In this document: positions 26,469-35,391 of the stretch, in pieces
Layout: each line of letters starts with the position of its first letter
Position numbering within the stretch: the stretch's first letter is position 1
NCBI GenBank assembly: GCA_963842235.1
Contig: CAWJFT010000001.1
Span: 1,798,001 to 1,862,000, forward strand
DNA from: JACDAN01 sp963842235
Lineage (GTDB): Bacteria; Actinomycetota; Thermoleophilia; Gaiellales; Gaiellaceae
Reading direction: 5' to 3'
DNA length: 64,000 bases
Made by a program: the position numbers and the translations under genes
Notes under the pieces: model-generated
Database searches by the model: none
What the model was told of the DNA's origin: nothing
What the model saw: only the letters and a program-made list of their open reading frames with translations

Positions 26469-26667
26469 TGCGCGAACCTTACCCCGCCCGATCGGGTCTC
26501 AACCAGGTGACGTTTCCCTCGCCGGCGCGCGGGCCTCACCGTCCGGGTCGGCGGCGAAGCTTGTATGGATGGGGTAAAGCCGAGGAGGAACGCCCAACAA
26601 ACCGAGATTGAGGGCCGTCCGAATAGGTGAGGAAGGTACAAAGGCTCCCACGGAAGCGAAAGAGAAG
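26469..26667. other. Intergenic region between the coiled-coil gene and the CxxC gene
   Basis: About 200 bases without a convincing gene. The frame of the CxxC protein stays open upstream to a TTG at 26608, and a possible 21-codon frame (ATG 26572, ending TGA just before GAGGAAGG) runs before it. Divergent promoters for the two flanking genes must lie here, but no strong hexamer pair is visible. Confidence 0.4.
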
Positions 26668-26826
26668 ATGCACCTACGACTTCGAACACGAGCTCACCGG
26701 CATCACGAGGTCACAGCACACGTGATCCGACAGCGGTCGGGCGTGCCGTACGAGGTGGAGCAGCGCGTTTGCAGCGAGTGCCGCACGGTTCTCGCCGAGC
26801 GCCAGCTCCGCCGCGCAGCGGCCTAG
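26668..26826 (+). CDS. Small basic protein with a CxxC motif
   Basis: 52 residues from ATG 26668: an Arg/His-rich start (MHLRLRTRAHRHHEVTAHVI), then VPYEVEQRVCSECRTVLAER and a basic end. The CSEC pair could be half of a zinc knuckle or a redox site. A longer version from TTG 26608 adds 20 residues and cannot be excluded. No named family is recognised. It ends three bases before the 57-bp repeat. Confidence 0.5.
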   Translation: MHLRLRTRAHRHHEVTAHVIRQRSGVPYEVEQRVCSECRTVLAERQLRRAAA

Positions 26827-26828
26827 AC

Positions 26829-26885
26829 GGCCGCACCGGCAAAGCCGGCACGGCCTCTTCTGGTCGGCGCCGCCGAGTCGGCGCC
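26829..26885 (-). repeat. 57-bp double-hairpin repeat, copy B (downstream of sirtuin gene)
   Basis: Same layout and nearly the same sequence as 15730-15786. It starts right after the TAA of the leftward sirtuin gene, with GGCGCC pairs (26867-26872 region and 26880-26885) and a 12-bp hairpin (26829-26840 with 26844-26855) whose apex is GGCAAAGCC. Only the minus (sense) strand pairs fully, through G-U wobbles. Confidence 0.8.
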
Positions 26886-27629
26886 TTAGTCAGCGGCGAG
26901 CATTCCCACAAGCGCGGCGAGCGTCTCGCCCGCGCTCCCTTCGATCTTGACGGCGGCTCGATCGTCGAACGACGTCGGGCCCTTGTTCACAATCGCAACG
27001 ACGCCGGCGGCGGCGCGGGTTTCCTCAGGTAGCTGCGAAACCGGCCAGACCTCGAGCGTCGAGCCGACGACGAGCAAGAGACGAGCCGAGCGCGCGAGCT
27101 CGTAGGCTCGGTCGATCGCATCCTCCGGCAGCAGCTCGCCGAAGAAGACGACGTCGGGCTTGACCACGGCGCCGCACTCGCCACAGCGAGGCGCCGCATC
27201 ACGCTCCAGCAGCCGGAGAACCTCCTCGAGCCCGTAGCGCGCGCCGCAGCCCGGGCAGGTCGAGGTTCGAATCGAGCCGTGCACCTCCACGACGTCCCGG
27301 CTCCCGGCACGCTCGTGAAGCAGGTCGATGTTCTGGGTCACGACGGCCTTCACCCGGCCGGTTTGCTCCAGCTGGGCCAACGCGGTGTGGCCCGCGTTCG
27401 GCTCAGCCTCGGTCAGGGCGCGAAAGCGCAGCGCATAGAAGCTCCAGACCTTGCCCGGATCGGCCTGGAAGGCCTCGATCGTCGCGTACTCCTGCGGGTC
27501 GTACTTCGCCCAGATTCCGCTCGGGGAGCGGAAGTCGGGAATCCCGCTCTCGGTCGAGATCCCCGCACCGGTCAGGACGACGGCCGGCCCGCGCTCGCGA
27601 ATGAGGTCTGCGAGGCGGTCAACCGTCAC
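26886..27629 (-). CDS. Sir2-family NAD-dependent protein deacylase (sirtuin)
   Basis: 247 residues. NAD-binding GAGISTESGIPDFRSPSGIW, catalytic segment TQNIDLLHERAG and VVEVHGSI (active His), four zinc-binding cysteines as CPGC and CGEC, and KPDVVFFGELLP. The C-terminal Rossmann part shows LLLVVGSTLEVWPVSQLP. It removes acetyl or other acyl groups from lysines using NAD. The short residues that define the desuccinylase class are not obvious, so I expect deacetylase activity. Start GTG 27629 is 18 bases from the divergent thioesterase frame. Confidence 0.93.
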   Translation of the reverse strand: MTVDRLADLIRERGPAVVLTGAGISTESGIPDFRSPSGIWAKYDPQEYATIEAFQADPGKVWSFYALRFRALTEAEPNAGHTALAQLEQTGRVKAVVTQNIDLLHERAGSRDVVEVHGSIRTSTCPGCGARYGLEEVLRLLERDAAPRCGECGAVVKPDVVFFGELLPEDAIDRAYELARSARLLLVVGSTLEVWPVSQLPEETRAAAGVVAIVNKGPTSFDDRAAVKIEGSAGETLAALVGMLAAD

Positions 27630-27646
27630 AGCTCTAGAGTCTCCGC

Positions 27647-28069
27647 ATCGACGGCTTCAACTTCCAGACCGAGATCAGGGTCCGCTTCGCCGAGACCGAC
27701 GCACAGGGCATCGCGAACAACTCCGAATATCTCGTCTGGTTCGAGGTCGCCCGAGTCGACTACCTCGATCGCTTCCGAGGCGGCTATTCGTCGCTCAGAG
27801 AGGACGGCGTCGAGGCGATGACGATCGAGACCCACGTTCGGTACCTGAGCCCGGCCTACTTCGACGACCGCTTGCTTGTCCACGCCCGCTGTATCGACGT
27901 TCGCGGCGCCCGCTTCCGCTACGAGTACGTGATCGAGCGGAACGGCGAGACGATCGCGGACGGCTGGACAGGTCATGCCTGTGTCGACGCCGTCACGTTC
28001 CGTCCCACGCGGGTCCCGGTGTGGCTTGCCGAAGCGATTGCCGAGGCCGAAGTGCCTCCGGCTTCCTAG
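27647..28069 (+). CDS. Acyl-CoA thioesterase, 4HBT hotdog fold (no canonical start codon)
   Basis: Homology begins FNFQTEIRVRFAETDAQGIA and NNSEYLVWFEVARVDYLDRF, the classic 4-hydroxybenzoyl-CoA thioesterase active-site region with the catalytic Asp in ETDAQGI. It ends about 140 residues later. The frame opens after a TAG at 27635-27637, and no ATG, GTG or TTG occurs before ATG 27818, which lies well inside the domain. The likely start is therefore rare (ATC 27647 or CTC 27641), or a base is wrong in the sequence. Hydrolyses an acyl-CoA thioester; substrate unknown. Convergent with the VanW gene, six bases apart. Confidence 0.75.
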   Translation: MDGFNFQTEIRVRFAETDAQGIANNSEYLVWFEVARVDYLDRFRGGYSSLREDGVEAMTIETHVRYLSPAYFDDRLLVHARCIDVRGARFRYEYVIERNGETIADGWTGHACVDAVTFRPTRVPVWLAEAIAEAEVPPAS

Positions 28070-28074
28070 ACGGA

Positions 28075-29934
28075 TCAGGCGGGCGGCTCGTCGGGCGGCG
28101 GAGGAGGAGGCGGCTTCTTCGCCTTCGGCTTCTCGGGCGGAGGCGGTGGAGGCGGTGCCTTGGGGCGCGGCTTCGTCCCGTAGCGGACGACCTCCGGCTC
28201 GGAGCGGTACCACGAGGACCAGGTCGTCTGCGAAAGGAGCTTGCCGCCCCTCGAGTAGACCCGGCGGGCGACGCTCGTGCTGCGCGAGGGCTCGCCTGAC
28301 TCGTCGATGACCTCGGTGCCGACCAACATGGACGGATCCGGTACGCGCTTCACACCGGGCGGCCCCGTCACCTTCAGCTCACCGGTGTCGCTTTCCACAC
28401 GCCTGCCCTGCGGCGTTCCGTACAGCTTGACAGTGAGCGCGTAGGCCCCGACGAACGTACGGACGAGCAGCCAGTTGCCGGTGTCGTTGCGGAACTTCAA
28501 GTCGATGTCGGGGTAGTTCACGGTCGCATCGCGTCCCTGCGGGTAGTGCGAGATGTAGAGCGCGTGGTTCGTCCGCGACTCGATCGGCAAGCCGGCCTCG
28601 AACGCGGCGTTGAACACGGTCGTCGAGACCTGACAAACGCCGCCTCCGAGCCCGTTCTCGAGCTCGCCGTTGATGATCACCGGCGCCTCGAGGAACCCCT
28701 TGTCCTCGGTGCGCTCGCCCGTCGTGTCGTTGAACGAGAAGACCTTGCCGGGGGCGATCAGCGCCTTGTCGATGAGGCGGGCGACGAGCTGCACGTTGTG
28801 AATCCGGTTCGGATCGCCGCCGTAGTAGGTCGTGTACCCCGCCACGCGCCCGGTGACGCCCATCGCCCGCGCCTCGCGCGTCGACCGCTCCGGCTGGGCC
28901 TGCTCGACCAGCAGCCGTGCGACGCGGTCATCCGGCGTGAGCGCGGCAGCCAAGATCGCCCGCTTGGCCGCGTCCACGTCGAGCTTCAAGCCCGGCAGTG
29001 CCGGGCGAACCTGGACGCGATCACTGGGAAGCACGACGAAGGCCGCGTCCGCCGCTTTCCGGTCGACCTGCGTCCGGAAGCGCCTGAAGAACGCATCTCC
29101 GCCGGGCCCGCCGATGGTGAGCGACGTCGCGCCGTTGCTGGGCAGATCGAGGATCCGGGCGATCTTCCACCGCGGCAGCCTCCAGTGCGTCTGGCCGACG
29201 GCGAGACGGATCGGCGCCGAGACGGCTGTTCGCACGTCGTCGAGCGAATCCGTCAGCTCCGACGCCCTCACGTCCGGCTGGCTGATCCGGACCGGCAGGG
29301 CGTTGTCGACCCGGTCGAGCGAGACGAGCGAGCGCACGATGACGCGAGCGGCCGCGTCACGGTCGAGCGTGCGCCCGGTCGCACCCGGGACGATCTCCGG
29401 CTGCAGGCCGCGCAGCTTCACTGCCGCAGCCCGTTCTTTGCGGTTGATGCGAGCCCCGATGACGTCGAGCTCGTGTGCGAGCAGGCCCTCGGGGACGCGT
29501 GCCCTCGGCGTGATCTCGGTGCCGAAGAAGCGGGTGCCGAGGCGGCGCAGCCCGCGAACCGGGGCGAAGCCGTCACCCTGCCTGCGAGCCGCCTCAACGG
29601 CAGCCCGCCAGTCCGCTTCGAGAACCATGTCGCTCGGCCGTATCTGCCAGCGCCGGGGCCCTGCGGTGAACACCACGGGAACCGTCTTCATCTGCTCGTA
29701 CCGCTGCTCGAGCAGGGCGATCGCCTCCTTGCTCGAGAGGCCGCCGACCGAGATGCCCGAGATCGTCGCGCCCTCCGGCAGGGTCTTCGGCGAGCCCGCG
29801 AAGGCCAGGCCGAGCGCGAGCGTTCCGATCGCGAGCGTGACGAGGCCGAGAAGCGACCACTGCCACGCGAGCCGCCTTCGCGCAGCCCGGCGTCGGCGGA
29901 GAGACACCGCCCGAGAATCGGCCTCCGCGTACAA
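28075..29934 (-). CDS. VanW-family protein with peptidoglycan-binding-like repeats
   Basis: 619 residues. A basic N terminus and one membrane helix (about 27-46, SLLGLVTLAIGTLALGLAFA) anchor it outside the cell. Then come two YkuD-partner/PG_binding_4-like domains (about 60-170 and 195-330), and the VanW domain (about 360-500) with NRIHNVQLVARLIDKALIAP, GKVFSFNDTTGERTEDKGF and GLGGGVCQVSTTVFNAAFEA. The C-terminal tail is unusual: two proline runs (PPPPPPP) separated by Lys/Ala. VanW proteins are linked to cell-wall or vancomycin-resistance contexts, but their activity is unknown. No van genes lie nearby. Confidence 0.88.
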   Translation of the reverse strand: MYAEADSRAVSLRRRRAARRRLAWQWSLLGLVTLAIGTLALGLAFAGSPKTLPEGATISGISVGGLSSKEAIALLEQRYEQMKTVPVVFTAGPRRWQIRPSDMVLEADWRAAVEAARRQGDGFAPVRGLRRLGTRFFGTEITPRARVPEGLLAHELDVIGARINRKERAAAVKLRGLQPEIVPGATGRTLDRDAAARVIVRSLVSLDRVDNALPVRISQPDVRASELTDSLDDVRTAVSAPIRLAVGQTHWRLPRWKIARILDLPSNGATSLTIGGPGGDAFFRRFRTQVDRKAADAAFVVLPSDRVQVRPALPGLKLDVDAAKRAILAAALTPDDRVARLLVEQAQPERSTREARAMGVTGRVAGYTTYYGGDPNRIHNVQLVARLIDKALIAPGKVFSFNDTTGERTEDKGFLEAPVIINGELENGLGGGVCQVSTTVFNAAFEAGLPIESRTNHALYISHYPQGRDATVNYPDIDLKFRNDTGNWLLVRTFVGAYALTVKLYGTPQGRRVESDTGELKVTGPPGVKRVPDPSMLVGTEVIDESGEPSRSTSVARRVYSRGGKLLSQTTWSSWYRSEPEVVRYGTKPRPKAPPPPPPPEKPKAKKPPPPPPPDEPPA

Positions 29935-29982
29935 GCGCTTCAGTCTACCGAGGCGCCTGGCCGACGAAACGTCTGGATTTGC

Positions 29983-30816
29983 TCAGAACGTAAAGAGCTC
30001 GATCCCGCCGGAGACGTTCAAGCCGACACCCGTGATGTAGGCGGCCAGATCGGATGAGAGGAAGGCCACGGCGTTGGCGATCTCCTTCGGATCTCCGGCC
30101 CTGCGCATCGCCGTCCGCTTGATCATCCGCTCGTTCATCTGCGGGTTTCCGAAATGGAACGCCTCGGTCCCGATGATGCCGGGGACGATCGCGTTCACCG
30201 TGATCCCATGGCGCGCGCCCTCGAGCGCAAGTGACTTGGTGAGCCCGAGGAGCCCAGCCTTCGTCGTTGCGTAGCTCGCCTGACCGAACCCCCCGAGCGT
30301 GCCCGCGACGGAGGCCATGTTCACGATCCGGCCCCACCCCCGTTGCTTCATGTGCGGCCAGACCGCTCGGCAGCAGTTGAACGCGCCGGTCAGGTTGACG
30401 CGCAGGTCGCGCTCCCAGAGCTCGGGCGCCTGGTTCTCGAGCTGTCCGACGTGGTCGAGCGTCCCGGCGTTGTTGACGAGGATGTCCACGGAGCCCAGCT
30501 CCTCGACGGTACGGCTGACGACGGCGTCGACCTGCGCCGGATCCGTGACGTCGCACTTGAGCGCGAGCGCTCGGCGATCCATCGCCTCGATCTCATGCGC
30601 GGTCTCCTCGGTGTGGATGAGACCCTGGGCGCGCGCGGCCTGGGCCAGCGGGCCGTAGCTCTCGGCGTCCCGCGACTCGTCCGACTCGATCTGGATGTCG
30701 GCGATGACCACATCCGCGCCCGCTTGCGCGAGGGTCAGCGCATCGGCGCGGCCGAGGCCGCGCGATCCACCGGTGACCAGGGCAACGCGCCCACTCAGGT
30801 CGATCTCAAGCGCCAT
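29983..30816 (-). CDS. Short-chain dehydrogenase/reductase
   Basis: 277 residues with the NAD(P)-binding VTGGSRGLGRADALTLAQAG, NNAG in ILVNNAGTLDHVGQ, and a catalytic Ser in MASVAGTLGGFGQASYATTK followed by Tyr and Lys (YxxxK). Shares the FabG-like C terminus GVGLNVSGGIELF. An Asp after the second strand (VVIADIQIESDE) suggests NAD preference. Residues 45-75 contain an insertion typical of SDRs in lipid and steroid degradation in actinobacteria. The neighbouring acyl-CoA dehydrogenases support a beta-oxidation-like role. A perfect 7-1-7 palindrome directly abuts its ATG. Confidence 0.88.
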   Translation of the reverse strand: MALEIDLSGRVALVTGGSRGLGRADALTLAQAGADVVIADIQIESDESRDAESYGPLAQAARAQGLIHTEETAHEIEAMDRRALALKCDVTDPAQVDAVVSRTVEELGSVDILVNNAGTLDHVGQLENQAPELWERDLRVNLTGAFNCCRAVWPHMKQRGWGRIVNMASVAGTLGGFGQASYATTKAGLLGLTKSLALEGARHGITVNAIVPGIIGTEAFHFGNPQMNERMIKRTAMRRAGDPKEIANAVAFLSSDLAAYITGVGLNVSGGIELFTF

Positions 30817-30899
30817 GTAACAACTTGTTACTTGTCATCGAACGTCCCCCGCTCAGCGGCTCCTCGGACGTCTCAATACCCCTAGTGACAACTTGTAAC
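30817..30899 (-). promoter_or_regulatory. Paired operator palindromes upstream of the SDR gene
   Basis: GTAACAACTTGTTAC at 30817-30831 is a perfect 7-1-7 inverted repeat touching the ATG. GTGACAACTTGTAAC at 30885-30899 is the same motif with one mismatch, 68 bases away. Two copies of one motif before one gene point to a dimeric repressor, probably TetR or GntR class. The regulator gene is not in the window. Confidence 0.7.
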
Positions 30900-30919
30900 T
30901 TGGCTCAGTCGCGCGGGAC

Positions 30920-30980
30920 CTCGGCACCACTTGCGGTGCCGAGCTTCAGGACGGCGGACTTTGCCCGCCGTCCGTCTGAA
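30920..30980. other. Two strong hairpins downstream of the acyl-CoA dehydrogenase gene
   Basis: CTCGGCACC/GGTGCCGAG (30920-30943) and a larger TTCAG...CTGAA hairpin (30945-30980) whose minus strand shows the GGGCAAAG apex seen in other intergenic hairpins. No T-tract. Likely marks the 3' end of the leftward dehydrogenase mRNA. Confidence 0.6.
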
Positions 30981-30998
30981 ACGACCGGTCGACAACGA

Positions 30999-32183
<1,185 letters not shown>

Positions 32184-32200
32184 TGCTCGCCTCGCCAGGT

Positions 32201-32214
32201 TGACTGATCGGTCA
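32201..32214. promoter_or_regulatory. TetR-like operator between divergent acyl-CoA dehydrogenases
   Basis: TGACTGATCGGTCA is an inverted repeat with arms TGAC/GTCA and a GATC core. It lies 18 bases from the leftward start and 45 from the rightward one. The spacing and sequence resemble sites of TetR-family regulators of lipid degradation, an inference by type only. Confidence 0.6.
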
Positions 32215-32258
32215 CTGGCCAATCTAGCCCAGCGATCCCGCCCGTAGACTGCCAGCCG

Positions 32259-33503
32259 ATGGACTTCGAGCTCACAGACGAGCAGCGCCTGATCCAGGAC
32301 ACCGTCCGTTCGTTCGTGGACGAGCGGGTGCTGCCGAACGCCGTGGAGAACGACATCGAGCACCGGCTGGACCTGTCGGTGATCGAAGGGATGGCGGAGC
32401 TTGGCCTGCTCGGGATCGTGATTCCCGAGGAGTACGGGGGCGCCGGGCTCGACTTCGTGTCAGAGGCGCTCGTCTGCGAGGAGATCGAGCGCGGCGAGGC
32501 GGCGTTCAGGACGCTGATCTCCGTCCACGTCGGGCTGAACTCCCTTTCCCTGCTGCGCTACGGCAGCGAGGAGCAGAAGCAGCGCTACCTCGTCCCCCAG
32601 GCGCAGGGCGAGAAGCTCGCCTGCTTCGGCCTGACCGAGCCTGCGGCGGGATCGGATGTCGCGTCCATGCGCACCAGCGCGAAGCGGGAAGGCGACGTCT
32701 ACGTGCTCAACGGGCAGAAGAACTGGATCTCCTACGCAACGGTCGCCGATCACCAGCTCGTGTTCGCGAAGACCGACCCAGGAGCGAAGCACAAGGGGAT
32801 CTCGGCCTTCGTCGTCGAGCGCGAGTGGCCCGGTGTCTCGACCCAGGAGACCGAAAACAAGCTCGGGATCTGGGCCGGCTCGACGGGCGAGCTCTTCTTC
32901 GAGAACGTCGAGGTCCCTGCGGAGAATCTCCTCGGCGAGGAGGGCCAGGGCTTCGAGATCGCGATGTACGGGCTCGACCAGGGCCGGTTCACGGTGGCCG
33001 CAGGCGCCTGCGGCGTCGTCCGAGCGTGCCTCGAGCGGTCAGTCGAGTACGCGCGCGAGCGGGAGACGTTCGGACAGCCGATCGGCCGCTACCAGTTCGT
33101 CCAGGACATGATCGCCGAGATGGTCCTCGGCTACGAGACGTCGAAGCTCCTCGTCATGCAGGCTGCATGGATGAAGAACGAGGGCAAGCGCAACACGCGC
33201 GAGACGTCCCTCGCGAAGTGGCATGCGACGGAATCGGCGTTCCGCGCCGCGCACCTGGCGATCCAGGTGCACGGGGCCTACGGGTACTCGGCCGAGTACG
33301 GCATCGAGCGGTACTTCCGGAACGCGCGGGCGCCGATCATCTACGAGGGCACGACGCAGATCCACAAGATGATGCAGGCCGAGCATGCGCTCGGCTTCCG
33401 GCCCCTCAACGGGCGAGATGGTGACGTCTCGCCGCTCTGCTCGTGGGCGCCGGCGCTGTCGCCGGCGCACCGTGCAGCAGGCCCCGTCCCGACCGGCGCC
33501 TAG
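32259..33503 (+). CDS. Acyl-CoA dehydrogenase with an extended C terminus
   Basis: 414 residues. FELTDEQRLIQDTVRSFVDE starts the N-terminal domain; CFGLTEPAAGSDVASMRTSA and YVLNGQKNWISYATVADHQL form the flavin domain; APIIYEGTTQIHKMMQAEHA holds the catalytic Glu. The family normally ends at about ALGFRPL. Here about 30 more residues follow (from NGRDGDVSPLC to VPTGA), encoded by a palindromic stretch (33437-33480), so the tail is probably read-through of a hairpin repeat and not a functional part. It forms a divergent pair with the other dehydrogenase. Confidence 0.92.
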   Translation: MDFELTDEQRLIQDTVRSFVDERVLPNAVENDIEHRLDLSVIEGMAELGLLGIVIPEEYGGAGLDFVSEALVCEEIERGEAAFRTLISVHVGLNSLSLLRYGSEEQKQRYLVPQAQGEKLACFGLTEPAAGSDVASMRTSAKREGDVYVLNGQKNWISYATVADHQLVFAKTDPGAKHKGISAFVVEREWPGVSTQETENKLGIWAGSTGELFFENVEVPAENLLGEEGQGFEIAMYGLDQGRFTVAAGACGVVRACLERSVEYARERETFGQPIGRYQFVQDMIAEMVLGYETSKLLVMQAAWMKNEGKRNTRETSLAKWHATESAFRAAHLAIQVHGAYGYSAEYGIERYFRNARAPIIYEGTTQIHKMMQAEHALGFRPLNGRDGDVSPLCSWAPALSPAHRAAGPVPTGA

Positions 33504-33514
33504 CGCGGCCGCAA

Positions 33515-33548
33515 GGGGCCTGTCGAGGAACTGCCCTCAACAGGCCCC
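33515..33548. terminator. Bidirectional stem-loop between convergent genes
   Basis: GGGGCCTGT (33515-33523) pairs with ACAGGCCCC (33540-33548) around a 16-base loop. It lies 12 bases after the dehydrogenase stop and 18 before the rhodanese stop, so it can serve both directions. No T-tract. Confidence 0.55.
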
Positions 33549-33565
33549 TCGGAGACCTGTCGCGC

Positions 33566-34417
33566 TTACGCGTCCCGCTCGATGGGGACGTCGACCAGGT
33601 TGCCCCACTCGGTCCACGAGCCGTCGTAGTTGCGGACGTTCTCGTAGCCGAGGAGCTCACGGAGCACGAACCAGGTGTGCGCGCTGCGCTCGCCGATGCG
33701 GCAGTACGCGACGACTTCGGTCTCGGGCGTGACGCCCTTCTGCCCGTAGATCTCGCGTAGCTCGTCGGCGGCCTTGAAGGTTCCGTCGTCGGCGACCGCC
33801 GTCGCCCACGGGATCGACTGTGCCGTCGGGATGTGCCCGCCCCTTCGCGCTCCCTCCTGCTCGTAGCCAGGTGGAGCGATCAGCTCGCCCGCGTACTCGC
33901 CCGGGCTGCGGACGTCCACCAGCGACCGGCCCTCGGCGCCCAGCCACTCGCGGACCTGGTCGCGGTATGCGCGAATCGACTCGTCCCGCTCCTGCGCGGA
34001 ATAGGTCGTGCTTGTCGTGGATGGGACGTCGGCCGTGAGCTCCCGGCCCTCGTCGATCCACTTCTGCCGGCCGCCGTCGAGGATTCGCACATCCTGGTGC
34101 CCGTAGATCTTCAGGTACCAGTACGCATAGGCGGCGAACCAGTTGTTCTTGTCGCCGTAGACGACGAGCGTCGTGTCGTTGCCGATGCCGAGCCGGCCCA
34201 TCAGCTGCTCGAACGTCTCCCGGTCGACGATGTCGCGTTCGACGGGGTCCTCCAGATCCTCGCGCCAGTGGAGCTTCAACGCACCGGGAATGTGGCCCTC
34301 CTCGTAGAGATCCGGCTCCTCGTCGACCTCGGCGACGACCACGTTGTCGTCGTTCAGATTTTCGGCCAGCCAGTCGGTGGTGACGAGCACCTCCTTCGCG
34401 TAGCCATCCGTCGCCAT
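33566..34417 (-). CDS. Thiosulfate sulfurtransferase (two-domain rhodanese)
   Basis: 283 residues. An inactive N-terminal rhodanese domain (about 10-125) and an active C-terminal domain (about 145-275) with the catalytic Cys239 in VVAYCRIGERSAHTWF. The loop C-R-I-G-E-R matches thiosulfate:cyanide sulfurtransferases of the CysA/SseA type in actinobacteria. The signatures LVVYGDKNNWFAAYAYWYLK and VRILDGGRQKW support this. Predicted role is sulfur transfer from thiosulfate. Convergent with the dehydrogenase and divergent from the CaiB gene. Confidence 0.92.
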   Translation of the reverse strand: MATDGYAKEVLVTTDWLAENLNDDNVVVAEVDEEPDLYEEGHIPGALKLHWREDLEDPVERDIVDRETFEQLMGRLGIGNDTTLVVYGDKNNWFAAYAYWYLKIYGHQDVRILDGGRQKWIDEGRELTADVPSTTSTTYSAQERDESIRAYRDQVREWLGAEGRSLVDVRSPGEYAGELIAPPGYEQEGARRGGHIPTAQSIPWATAVADDGTFKAADELREIYGQKGVTPETEVVAYCRIGERSAHTWFVLRELLGYENVRNYDGSWTEWGNLVDVPIERDA

Positions 34418-34494
34418 GCACCCTCCTTCCCTTCTCTCGCGGATCCTCTCATCACGGGGAAACGCCCGGCGACGCTGATAGCTTCCTCGTCCCC

Positions 34495-35391
34495 GTGCGG
34501 CCGCTCGAGGGTGTCCTCGTTGTCGACCTTACCCGGTACCTGCCGGGCCCGTTCGCGAGCCGCGAGCTGCTCGAGCTCGGCGCGCGCGTCGTTCGTCTGG
34601 AGCCGCCCGGCGGCGACCCGATGCGTGACCTCGCGCCGGCCTGGCACGAGGCCCTCAATGCCGGTAAGGAATCCGTGACGTGCGACCTGAAGACCGAGCC
34701 TGAACGCGGACGGTCGCTCTGCGCCGAGGCCGATGTCGTGATCGAGAGCTTCCGTCCGGGCGTCGTCGAGCGGCTCGGTGTCGGCCCGGCAGATCTCCCC
34801 GATACCGTGGTCTACTGCTCCATCACCGGCTTCGGGCTGGGCGGACGGCACGAACGACGCGCCGGACACGACCTGAATTACCAGGGGTGGGCCGGCCTCC
34901 TCGCCGACACGGCCCCGGCGATCCCGGCCGCGCAGCTCGCCGATCTCGCCGCTGGGTCGCTCGTCGCCGTGACCAAGATCCTCGCCGCCTTGCTCGAGCG
35001 CGAGAAGACGAGCCGCGGCACGCATCTGGTCGTCTCGATGACCCACGGCTCGCACCGCTTCGCGGCGCACCGGCTTGGAGGCGAGCCGATTCCGAAGCTG
35101 CTGACCGGCGGACTGGCGTGTTACGCGATCTACGAGACCGCCGACGGCCGCCACATCACCGTGGGGGCACTGGAGAGCAAGTTCTTCACGCGGCTCTGCG
35201 AGCTCCTCGGACTGCCCGAGCTCGCCGCGCGCCAGTTCGACCCGTCGTCCCAGGCCGAGATCGCAGACGCGCTTGCGGAGCGCTTCGCCGAGAGACCCCT
35301 CGCCGACTGGCTCGAGCTCTTCGACGCTGAGGACGTGTCGGTCGGGCCGGTGTCGACACTCTCCGAGGCCGCCGCGGAGTTCGGCTCGTGA
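34495..35391 (+). CDS. CaiB/BaiF-family (class III) CoA transferase
   Basis: 298 residues, shorter than the usual 380-400. The N-terminal half has PLEGVLVVDLTRYLPGPFAS and LEPPGGDPMRD, and the catalytic Asp126 is in GHDLNYQGWAG. The C-terminal small domain is reduced (YAIYETADGRHITVGALESK). Class III transferases move CoA between carboxylic acids; alpha-methylacyl-CoA racemases share this fold, and GHDLNYQ is common to that subgroup, so racemase activity is also possible. The stop overlaps the start of the next gene (GTGA). Confidence 0.85.
   Translation: MRPLEGVLVVDLTRYLPGPFASRELLELGARVVRLEPPGGDPMRDLAPAWHEALNAGKESVTCDLKTEPERGRSLCAEADVVIESFRPGVVERLGVGPADLPDTVVYCSITGFGLGGRHERRAGHDLNYQGWAGLLADTAPAIPAAQLADLAAGSLVAVTKILAALLEREKTSRGTHLVVSMTHGSHRFAAHRLGGEPIPKLLTGGLACYAIYETADGRHITVGALESKFFTRLCELLGLPELAARQFDPSSQAEIADALAERFAERPLADWLELFDAEDVSVGPVSTLSEAAAEFGS

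Noticed and set aside
28075..29934. Vancomycin-resistance locus
   Set aside because: VanW domains occur alone in many actinobacteria; no vanA, vanH, vanX or vanS/R is present.
30817..30899. Direct-repeat array or CRISPR start
   Set aside because: Only two copies of one palindrome with 68-bp spacing; operator pair explains it.
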